Positions 46,460 to 53,996 of a stretch of 64,000 bases of DNA are shown piece by piece. The stretch comes from Planctomycetota bacterium (GTDB lineage: Bacteria > Planctomycetota > Planctomycetia > Pirellulales > Pirellulaceae), in the NCBI GenBank assembly GCA_029259935.1, contig JAJDEH010000265.1:1-64000 (forward strand). The letters run 5' to 3'. Position 1 is the first letter of the stretch. Every line of letters starts with the position of its first letter. Under the pieces are notes generated by a model. The model was not told the origin of the DNA. It saw only the letters and a program-made list of their open reading frames with translations, and made no database searches. Both the position numbers and the translations under genes were made by a program.

Positions 46460-46983
46460 GGTCTCACTCCGAAAACAGTGAGAACAGCTGCGACGTCAGA
46501 GCTGGACGCCAGCAAACGGCCGGCAACCGGTGCCCTGTCGAGTTCATTTCGCACGTGTTCAGATGAAAGGATCAGCGAGGCGAGTTTTTCCGTCAGGGCT
46601 TTGTTTGACGCAAATCTGAGGCCCGACGATTCATCCGTTGTGCACACCAAATCATTGGTCTTCAGGAATACGAGTCCAGAAGATACGAAACGCTTGAGGG
46701 CTGAAATGCGTTGAGGGAAGTCGAACAGAACATCGGCATTCTGCCGTGCCCAGTCTGTTACCTTTCCGACTTTCGCTGGCAGTCTTTCCCGGCAGTGGTC
46801 GACACAAACGAGAGGGAAAGCGAGAAAGGGAAAATAAATGGGCATGGGCGAGTGTGACTTTGATTGGTACGCGCGACCACTCAGATAGATTAGCGTACCC
46901 ACATACGCTGGGTTGTACAGGTTAAGCAACTCATCTGGATAGGCCACATCTGCCAATAGGTCGGAAAGTAGCATGGTGTTCAC
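46456..46983 (-). CDS. ABC-3C middle component
   Basis: The 175-residue protein matches the middle components of ABC-3C systems: an N-terminal LLNLYNPAYVGTLIYL, a compact PIYFPFLAFPLV core, and a C-terminal GRLLASSSDVAAVLTVFGVRP. Start is a GTG at 46983 in a GTGA overlap with the effector's stop; an ATG at 46974 could serve instead. Middle components bridge the ATPase and the effector. Both its ends overlap the neighbouring genes, so all three are coupled. Confidence 0.75.
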   Translation of the reverse strand: MNTMLLSDLLADVAYPDELLNLYNPAYVGTLIYLSGRAYQSKSHSPMPIYFPFLAFPLVCVDHCRERLPAKVGKVTDWARQNADVLFDFPQRISALKRFVSSGLVFLKTNDLVCTTDESSGLRFASNKALTEKLASLILSSEHVRNELDRAPVAGRLLASSSDVAAVLTVFGVRP

Positions 46984-48179
46984 TCGCGCGAATGCGTCTG
47001 CTCTTCAAGCAAAGTGGTATATCGGGGATGCCATCCAACGAATCGACGATCTGCCAGCATGTGGTACGAACCACGGATTAAATACGGCTCCACAAAAGAT
47101 TGCCGGACGTAGAGCTGTGCAGAACTCGGCGCGTTCTCTTCGACCCACCGATAGACCTTCGTCGCTTCTTTAATTTCGCACATTTCGTCAGCATGTTCTG
47201 AATTCAGACGAGCAGCTTCATAACGGATTTCCCACTCGCCGATCAGACGTCTGTCAAACTTCGGAAGTTCCTTCACAGCGAGAAGCCCCTCACGGGACCA
47301 CTTGGATCGTTGAGTCAAAGCCTGGAAGTGTTCAGTCTGAGCGCGTCGCACCTTACTGGGTGCAGCGTCAATGAGCCGCAACTGACGCACAAAACATCGA
47401 CAATCGTCATCTGAGAGCTCACTTTCGGGTACCGCTGTTTCGTCCAGATCGGGCAAGTAATCCTGCACGAGACGGTCCCGAACTACGGTCGATTGATTTC
47501 GTATCTCTTGAGCAGTAATCTGCTGATCTGCCTCTCCCGTCATTCCTTGGATCACGCGATCATAGAACCAGCCTTCTAGATACTGGCGGTGAGTGGTGAG
47601 TGTTTCTGGCCGAGAAGATATCGCCAAGAGTTGCTCAATTTCAGCCGCTGCCTCAACGATGTTCGTAGCTTCGTCAACGACAGTCAGCCGTTCAAGCAAC
47701 ATGATTTGTTGACTATGTGACAAGCTATCGAGTTTTCCTGCATTCCTCTGAATGACGGAGTTGGTGCTTGATGAGGCCGCCTCAGAGAGTTCAGTGAGAG
47801 CCTTCTGTTCGTTTCGATCGCGAAACCTGAGATGCGAAAGGGGGCTTCGTGTACTGACTCGCCCAGTGGTATGCAGGAAGAGCGTCAAGTCTTCGAGGTC
47901 GACGGCCCCTGCCGAAAACTTTGACGCCCAGTTTCCTAGCGTCTTCCAGACGTCGACTGAGCTGGCCCCCAAACTCGCCTTCCTAACGAGCGAATGCTTG
48001 AGTTGGTGAAGAGCCCTAGGCTGACCTGAAGGGGTTGCGAACGATACATCATCCAAGAATTCAATCGCGACAGCCTCCGACGGGTCACGCAACTTAAGTC
48101 CTCCGAGGAGCCCAAAGCGAACTTGGTGCAAATACCCGAGGAATGAGTCTGTCGCTTCGTCGTGGAATTCGTCGGGCAT
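46980..48179 (-). CDS. Putative ABC-3C effector with restriction-endonuclease-like N-terminus
   Basis: Of 399 residues, the N-terminal 100 have a PD-(D/E)xK nuclease pattern: SFLGYLHQVRFGLL, then AIEFLDDVSF (Glu40, Asp43/44), then HQLKH (Gln59-x-Lys61), as in Cap4/DUF4297-type nucleases. The rest is predicted to be the ABC-3C C-terminal partner domain (for example LDEWFYDRVIQGM-like region and QSFVEPYLIRGSYHML). The product is inferred to be a DNase released or activated by the ATPase/middle complex. It starts at 48179, the first gene of the operon. Confidence 0.7.
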   Translation of the reverse strand: MPDEFHDEATDSFLGYLHQVRFGLLGGLKLRDPSEAVAIEFLDDVSFATPSGQPRALHQLKHSLVRKASLGASSVDVWKTLGNWASKFSAGAVDLEDLTLFLHTTGRVSTRSPLSHLRFRDRNEQKALTELSEAASSSTNSVIQRNAGKLDSLSHSQQIMLLERLTVVDEATNIVEAAAEIEQLLAISSRPETLTTHRQYLEGWFYDRVIQGMTGEADQQITAQEIRNQSTVVRDRLVQDYLPDLDETAVPESELSDDDCRCFVRQLRLIDAAPSKVRRAQTEHFQALTQRSKWSREGLLAVKELPKFDRRLIGEWEIRYEAARLNSEHADEMCEIKEATKVYRWVEENAPSSAQLYVRQSFVEPYLIRGSYHMLADRRFVGWHPRYTTLLEEQTHSRE

Positions 48180-48624
48180 CTTAGAAGAATTGATCTCTCG
48201 TCGGGGCTGTCCAAGCCAGGGATGAAGTCAGACGACGTGGTGACATCGCGCAGCCATTGCAGATGGAAATCACTGAGCCGTGCAGGAATGCTGAGATTCC
48301 GCAGTCCATTATCTATCCGGATATTAACAATAGTGTGCGCATGTTGAAAGGACTCGTCGTGGAAATGATGTTCGCTATCAAGAGGCTCTGCCGACACCAA
48401 TCACATCGGCCGCGATTCCGAGAGCGAATCCTTGAACGCGCGTCGCTTTCATCGTCTAAAGCCAATTCGGGCATCGAAGATCGGAAATTCGATGGCTATC
48501 AAACGACGAGTCGGTGGATATCGAAATATCGAAAACTTCAAAACCGCAATCTTCTTCTACTGCGGAGGGCTCAAACTCTACCCACAACAAACCCAGTTGA
48601 ATCAAAACGAAGCCGATCACCTAC
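48180..48624. other. Gap before the ABC-3C operon
   Basis: About 445 bases between the effector start and the end of the PtuB-like gene. A 75-codon minus frame opens at GTG 48400 with no ribosome-binding site and runs on into the effector in a different frame; I do not call it. The promoters of the ABC-3C operon must lie here. Confidence 0.5.
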
Positions 48625-49431
48625 CTAAAACGAAACGGCTTCCGGCGCGTCGTCGAACAATGTCTTGATGGATGGGTGATACTCCTTTTGGCGAACCATT
48701 TCGGCCCACACCGTCGGATGCGGAGCTCGCTGGATGCCTTCACGCAAATTTTTCAATTCGCCGTGGTTAGCGCCTGCGTTTCGGCGGGTGATGTATTCGC
48801 TCAATCTCGCTCGAAAACCGCCGAGCGCGTTCTCTCTCGCTTCGACCAAATAATCGCGTTCATTCAATCGAAGCACTTCAATCGTATAGTTGGCTCGCAA
48901 ATCGTCCACGCTTCCAACCGTCGCGATCGATGTAAACTGAAACGTATTTCGCAAGTCCAACATCATGAAATCCAGCGGGTTCTCTCGACGGGGATCAATC
49001 AATGCCATATCTCCTCTGGCAGGTGCCACGATCGCTCCGCCTCGCGGACGAGTGACGTCCACTAGTTGCGAACTACCATCAATGATCGAAAATCGGTTAT
49101 TCTTTGGTCCATTGCAAGGACCACAAGCGTAGAAGTAATTGTTCCACGCGAACACGACTTCCGGATAGAGATCTTTGGGGCGAAAGTGTTCGACTTCATC
49201 CGCCACCGAATCTTCGCAGTACATGCAGCGGCGCGACCCGCTGCACATTTCCACGAGCTTCGACTTTACGGTGTTGAAGGTGGCGTTGTCGTTTCGGTTT
49301 CGCCGCGGAAATTTTCGCTTCGCCTCAGCGACTTGGGCGGCATAGTTTCCAGCATCATCAACTTCTTTCTGATACTCTTTCAGCTTTTCGCGTGCCGTGC
49401 CCGGCAGCCGTTTGTTGGTAAGCTTCAGCAT
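48625..49431 (-). CDS. HNH nuclease, PtuB-like (Septu)
   Basis: The 268-residue protein has a four-Cys zinc site (CMYC at about 69-72; CGPC at about 103-106) around an HNH motif: VEHFRPK (His82), FAWNNYFYACGPCNGPKNNRF (Asn111/112). This matches HNH nucleases of the Septu type I system (PtuB) and related retron nucleases. It is encoded three bases after the PtuA-like gene in the same direction. PtuB is thought to cut DNA when the ATPase is released or triggered by phage infection. Confidence 0.82.
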   Translation of the reverse strand: MLKLTNKRLPGTAREKLKEYQKEVDDAGNYAAQVAEAKRKFPRRNRNDNATFNTVKSKLVEMCSGSRRCMYCEDSVADEVEHFRPKDLYPEVVFAWNNYFYACGPCNGPKNNRFSIIDGSSQLVDVTRPRGGAIVAPARGDMALIDPRRENPLDFMMLDLRNTFQFTSIATVGSVDDLRANYTIEVLRLNERDYLVEARENALGGFRARLSEYITRRNAGANHGELKNLREGIQRAPHPTVWAEMVRQKEYHPSIKTLFDDAPEAVSF

Positions 49432-49434
49432 CGG

Positions 49435-50718
49435 CTACTCCATGTCGGACGCCGCGGTGGGCAAGGTTGAACGCAGGCCCGCTTGTTCGGATCTCTCGGA
49501 CTGGCTCAGCCCATTCATGATCTCCTTGTTGTTCAACTCGGCGAGCCGCCGATGCTTCTGCCGCGATGAGTCTGATCGCGTCAGTGCCGCTTCGCGTCCG
49601 AAGGCTTCGGTGCCGTAGGCGTCCAATACATTCCCGAATATAAGCCGATTCAAGTCTTCACCCTTCAGCATCTCCCCCTTCCCTTCCGTGCCTGCACGTG
49701 GCAAGACAAAGATGGTGCCGTTTTCGGCGGACTGGCAGACCAAGGGGCTGTGCGTTGAGACAATGAACTGCACGTTGGGAAAATGCTGGCAAAACCAGCG
49801 CCCGATTTTCTGCTGCCACGTGGGGTGCAGGTGGGCATCAATCTCGTCAATGACCACGACGCCGCTTGGCACGACGGTACCGCCATCGTCACTGAAAACA
49901 TGCTCCGGTCCGAATTCGGCGGCGATTTGCCGAATCAACTCGAAGGTAAGGCTCAGGATGCTTCGATAACCGTCACTTAGTTCTTCGACTGGGATATCAA
50001 TTCCGTTGGCATCGTTGAATATCACCGCCTTGGAACTGACTTCTTCAAGCGTCACACTCGACGGGAGGAAGTCACTTTGATTTAGGAATGTTCGAACTTT
50101 CTCTAGTAGCGAACCTTCGACATCGTTTTCCAGAGACTTGAATTTCAGCGATCGCAACCATTCAAGACACTCGGTCAACGCCACTCGTTCATCGAATAGC
50201 GAAAGGTGCCTCGCCAAACGCGGCATGCTGTAGAACATTTTTTCCGAACGAGCGTCACCACCGGCGAACCGTCGAAAGGGACCGTACGACGCAGCGAACC
50301 AGCCCTTGCCACCGTTCCAAACGTGACGCTTCGGATTGGGAGTTGCCTTCGTGTTCCTAAGCTCGACATTTTCGTCGCCGTCCAAACGCTCAAACTTCAC
50401 GCCCAACTTTAGGAGAGCGTTGGCTGCCGGCGTCTTTCCTTTTCCTGAAAACTGATCGTCCGTCTTGCGAAAGACGATCTCTACATCTATTTCGCCTGAC
50501 TTCTGTCCGCGAGTCAGCCAGTCGTTCCAAGGTTGTCGCAAGCCACTTGCTTCAGACGCTCCAACCAAGGCGAGGCTGATCGCTTTTAGGAAACTCGATT
50601 TGCCCGACCCGTTGTCGCCAAGGATGACGTGCCAGCCCGCGGCCCTTGACGCGGGAATTGCATATGTCAGCTTGCGGATCGATCGAACGTTCGTGATGGT
50701 TGCCTTGCGAATGTGCAT
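49435..50718 (-). CDS. AAA ATPase, PtuA-like (Septu)
   Basis: The 427-residue protein is an SMC-like ABC-type ATPase: Walker A LGDNGSGKSSFLKA (about 33-46), signature VEELSDGYRSILSL, Walker B GVVVIDEIDAHLHP and an H-loop IVSTHSPLV. It matches PtuA of Septu. The ATG at 50718 is preferred over the TTG at 50721. The PtuB-like gene follows after three bases. In Septu, PtuA forms a ring-like complex with PtuB and represses its nuclease until ATP levels fall or phage triggers are sensed. Confidence 0.85.
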   Translation of the reverse strand: MHIRKATITNVRSIRKLTYAIPASRAAGWHVILGDNGSGKSSFLKAISLALVGASEASGLRQPWNDWLTRGQKSGEIDVEIVFRKTDDQFSGKGKTPAANALLKLGVKFERLDGDENVELRNTKATPNPKRHVWNGGKGWFAASYGPFRRFAGGDARSEKMFYSMPRLARHLSLFDERVALTECLEWLRSLKFKSLENDVEGSLLEKVRTFLNQSDFLPSSVTLEEVSSKAVIFNDANGIDIPVEELSDGYRSILSLTFELIRQIAAEFGPEHVFSDDGGTVVPSGVVVIDEIDAHLHPTWQQKIGRWFCQHFPNVQFIVSTHSPLVCQSAENGTIFVLPRAGTEGKGEMLKGEDLNRLIFGNVLDAYGTEAFGREAALTRSDSSRQKHRRLAELNNKEIMNGLSQSERSEQAGLRSTLPTAASDME

Positions 50719-51099
50719 CAATTTCTCTCAAACAACGAAGTATTGGGGCGCGTTCATTCTAAGAGGAGACACTCCCTAACGACAGCCAACGTTGCAGTGA
50801 GTTTGAACCGATCTCTTTCTTCGCCGACTCCTTCGGTTCCGTAGGCGTTTTTCGATTGGGTTAGGGTTCGACATGGTCGCGTTAGCGACGGGAATTCTGC
50901 ATTCTTTATTGCCACCTTGCTTGGCTTTCCGCTTGGCCGTAATCCGAATTTCGCGCGCTAGTGGGGGCAACGCGGTCCATAAATGGCGGATGACTGCGTA
51001 CTCGTGCGATGACAGTCGCCCCTGCAGGCTGCCAGAGCGGGAATTGCCGTTAGCTGTCCCACTCCGAAGCAGTCTGGGGAAATACTGGCGCGTCGGCGA
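50719..51099. other. Intergenic stretch upstream of the Septu-like pair, no gene seen
   Basis: About 380 bases with no convincing frame. Right part (51035-51125) resembles 36880-36975. Confidence 0.5.
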
Positions 51100-51636
51100 T
51101 CAGGGAGTATCCGGCCCTCGTCTGGTCGTAGAAACGTTGAGGTCGATCTGGATGGGCAGGGCTAGGCGACGGACGGTTGTTAGGGATTTTACGGCCGCTA
51201 GGAAGCGGCGGTGGGCTCGGTCTTGTTGGCGTTGGAGGTAGTCTCCGACGGTTACCGAGACTTCGCCTCGCTGGACTAGCTGCAGGTCGGCGAATTGGAC
51301 GTGCAGCCAGCAGGTGACAACTCGCTCGACGAGCAATCGTTCCAGCGGCGTGGAGTTGGGGCCGGAGAGTTCGTCGCGCAGTCTTTGCAGGTTTTCCGAT
51401 AGTGATTGCTTCATCGCCAACCGGTCGCCTGACAGGCGGTCGACGATTAATTGTTCCGCTCGTTGTGACAAGTCGCCTCCCATGAGCGGGATCAGATGGG
51501 GCGCATGCCGGAGCAGTTCGCGGATCTTGGGCATGACCGAATCTTCACCCGCGTTCGCCTGATTGATCAGGGTGTGGATGATCTCGCGGTTGTCGTTCGT
51601 CTGTGTTGGACTCTTGGTCGGTGCTTCCTTGGACAC
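51100..51636 (-). CDS. Conserved planctomycete hypothetical protein (second of an overlapping pair)
   Basis: The 178-residue protein is soluble, Arg- and Leu-rich (RLRDELSGPNSTPLERLLVERVVTCWLHV, VGDYLQRQQDRAHRRFLAAVKSL). This pattern is common in planctomycetes, always after a partner like 51545. Its N-terminal 31 codons overlap the 3' end of the partner in another frame, so translational coupling is likely. Function unknown. Confidence 0.7.
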   Translation of the reverse strand: MSKEAPTKSPTQTNDNREIIHTLINQANAGEDSVMPKIRELLRHAPHLIPLMGGDLSQRAEQLIVDRLSGDRLAMKQSLSENLQRLRDELSGPNSTPLERLLVERVVTCWLHVQFADLQLVQRGEVSVTVGDYLQRQQDRAHRRFLAAVKSLTTVRRLALPIQIDLNVSTTRRGPDTP

Positions 51637-51937
51637 GGCGTTTCCTCCATTCTCCTCGGTTGTGTTGATGGTAGCCGGCGGCCAGCAGGGCCAGTTGCGC
51701 CCACAGATCGGCCAGTTCGCACAGCGATTCGACGTGCCGTTCTAGCTCGTCGTATTCGGCCATTTCGGCGCGATCGGCTGCGGCTTGCAGCCGCTGCGAC
51801 TCGCGATGGAATGCGTCCAGCTCGGACGCGGCTTCGGCCAACTCGCCGTTGCCGAAGTAGTGCCGTGCGACTCGGCCGTTTTGCCTCGTCGAGCGCGTGT
51901 AGTAGCGGCGGCCGCTAGGACTTGTTTCCCACCCCAT
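51545..51937 (-). CDS. Conserved planctomycete hypothetical protein (first of an overlapping pair)
   Basis: From ATG 51937 the protein has 130 residues beginning MGWETSPSGRRYYTRSTRQNG, a motif I recognise from planctomycete genomes without a known function, followed by a helical, Glu- and Ala-rich region. Its 3' end overlaps the following gene's start by 92 bases. A longer frame to 52027 is not preferred because the conserved block begins at MGWETS. Confidence 0.7.
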   Translation of the reverse strand: MGWETSPSGRRYYTRSTRQNGRVARHYFGNGELAEAASELDAFHRESQRLQAAADRAEMAEYDELERHVESLCELADLWAQLALLAAGYHQHNRGEWRKRRVQGSTDQESNTDERQPRDHPHPDQSGERG

Positions 51938-52540
51938 GCCGAATGCTTGCAAAACGTTTGCAAGACCTGCCCTGTGTTTTGAGTGCCCGGCTGCCCCGTT
52001 GCCAGCCGTTACCTTCATTATATACAAGTTGCCGAATCACTGTTTGCGCGGACGGCGGTCGGCGATTTTCCATGCCGAAATTTGAAAGGCTGACGAAGTG
52101 CAACGCCTCAATTGAAAAGACCGTCGAGACGAAAACCCTTGGGGCATTTGATATTGGGGCTTTGCGTTCGTTTCGGAATTCGAAATTTCGGAGGTTGGAT
52201 TTGGCCGTATTCTTTTTGGTGGAAGTGATTGTGCGAATCGGATAAAATAAAAGTATTGGGACAAGAAGATGGGGCTACTCGGGCAGAAGCAATGGGCAGT
52301 TTTGGCATGAACGCCGTATGTTACAACCTGTTGAGTGCGCCGCTTTGGAGCCGCTGTCGGTTGGGTGGCTGGGGTCGAGCGAAGCGAAGCCCCCAGTTGT
52401 CGCGCTGGGGGCTCACGTTGTTCGACCCCAGCCACACACCAGACATGCAGTTTCACTTTGGTCGATGGACGATTCGTGCTATGTTATCAACTCCGCCAAC
52501 GTGGCGAATTTCAACTTGAAGAGCATCAGCGAGTAGATCG
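51938..52540. other. Intergenic region with a long hairpin, no gene seen
   Basis: About 600 bases including an AT-rich half and the nested hairpin at 52365-52435. No gene was recognised; the promoter of the DUF1501 gene should be at the right end. Confidence 0.5.
52365..52435. repeat. 71-nt nested hairpin
   Basis: Outer 14-base perfect arms lie at 52365-52378 and 52422-52435; inside them nine-base arms lie at 52388-52396 and 52405-52413. It is probably a structured intergenic element. Confidence 0.85.
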
Positions 52541-53965
52541 ATGGAAATGGTTTCTAAGAATACAACTTGTCGGGGCCCCGTTTCGCGGCGCTCCTTTCTG
52601 GAATATGGCGCTGCGGCCGGCGGGCTGGGATTGGGCGGCTTGTTGCAGGCTCGGGCCGCCAGCGCGGCGGCGGGCGGACAGAACCGTGACGATACCGCGG
52701 TGATCTTTGTGTGGCTCCCCGGCGGGCCGCCGCACATGGAAACTTACGACATGAAGCCGAACGCTCCGCGCGACTATCGTGGAGAGTTCTCGCCGATCAA
52801 CACGAACGTGCCCGGCCTAGACGTGTGCGAGTTGTTTCCGCTGCACGCCCGGATTGCCGATAAGTTTAATTTGATTCGTTCGATCCATCACAAGTTCGCC
52901 GATCATGGCGGCGGGCATAAGCGGTTTTTGACCGGACGCGCGCCGGCCACTCCGACCGGGTTTGTGAACAACACGCCTTGCGTGGGATCGATGGCGTCTT
53001 TGGAACTGGACGGCAGGCGGCAGACTCGCGGGCTGCCCAACTATGTCGTGTTGGGATCCGGGCGAGTGAACAGCGTTGATACGTTTAGCTTCGGTTCCGC
53101 GTACTTGGGTTCGCACACGCATCCGTTTCGAATTGCGGCGGACCCCAGCAGCCCCGGCTTTAAAGTGCAAAACGTCGGCATGGATAAGTCGATGGGCGAC
53201 CGGTTGGACGATCGCGTGAGTTTGTTGCAAGGCTTTGACAATTTGCGGCGCGATGTCGATAGCGGCGACTTGATGGAGAGCATGGATGTTTTCAACCGGC
53301 GCGCGGCGGCGATGCTCACGTCGACTCACGTTCGTGAAGCGTTTGATATTGCACAAGAGGACGATGCGGTTCGTGATCGGTTTGGTCGGCACGGATGGGG
53401 GCAGCGGGCGATTCTCGCGCGGCGGCTGGTCGAGCGCGGAGTGCCGTGGGTGACCGTGGTGATGGAGAACCCTTATCAATCGGGCGTGACGATGCCCAAG
53501 TATGGCGTGTACAACTGGGACTCGCACGCGGTCAATTGCCATCTATTCAAAGATGCCCAAATGCGGTTTCCAATTTACGATCGCACGATCACCGCCATGA
53601 TCGAAGATCTTTACCAGCGCGGGCTGGACAAAAAGGTGATGCTGGTCGTTACGGGCGAGTTCGGCCGTACGCCGCGAATCTCCGTTCAACCCGGCACGCA
53701 AACGAAAATCGATCAGCCAGGGCGCGACCATTGGCCGCGCGCGATGAGCATGCTGGTTTCCGGCGGCGGCATGCGAACCGGGCAAGTGATCGGCGCGACG
53801 AACACTCGAGGCGAGGAACCGGTGGAACGGGCGATGACTCCCAACGATCTATGGGCCACGGTGTATCGGCATTTGGGCGTCGATTACACGCGCAGCTTTT
53901 TGGACTACAGCGGACGACCGATGCCGATGCTGCCTTATGGTGAACCGATTCCGGAATTGATCTAA
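52541..53965 (+). CDS. DUF1501 domain-containing protein
   Basis: The 474-residue protein has a Tat signal (SRRSFLEYGAAAGGLGLGG) and the DUF1501 blocks: VIFVWLPGGPPHMETYDMKP, IRSIHHKFADHGGGHKRFL, ILARRLVERGVPWVTVVM and VTGEFGRTPRISVQP...GRDHWPRAMSMLVSGGGM. It ends with DLWATVYRHLGVDYTRSF. No DUF1549/DUF1553 gene is next to it; the neighbouring genes are a chemoreceptor and hypotheticals. Confidence 0.93.
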   Translation: MEMVSKNTTCRGPVSRRSFLEYGAAAGGLGLGGLLQARAASAAAGGQNRDDTAVIFVWLPGGPPHMETYDMKPNAPRDYRGEFSPINTNVPGLDVCELFPLHARIADKFNLIRSIHHKFADHGGGHKRFLTGRAPATPTGFVNNTPCVGSMASLELDGRRQTRGLPNYVVLGSGRVNSVDTFSFGSAYLGSHTHPFRIAADPSSPGFKVQNVGMDKSMGDRLDDRVSLLQGFDNLRRDVDSGDLMESMDVFNRRAAAMLTSTHVREAFDIAQEDDAVRDRFGRHGWGQRAILARRLVERGVPWVTVVMENPYQSGVTMPKYGVYNWDSHAVNCHLFKDAQMRFPIYDRTITAMIEDLYQRGLDKKVMLVVTGEFGRTPRISVQPGTQTKIDQPGRDHWPRAMSMLVSGGGMRTGQVIGATNTRGEEPVERAMTPNDLWATVYRHLGVDYTRSFLDYSGRPMPMLPYGEPIPELI

Positions 53966-53996
53966 GCGGTGGCCGAATGGACTGGCGGAAGTGATC

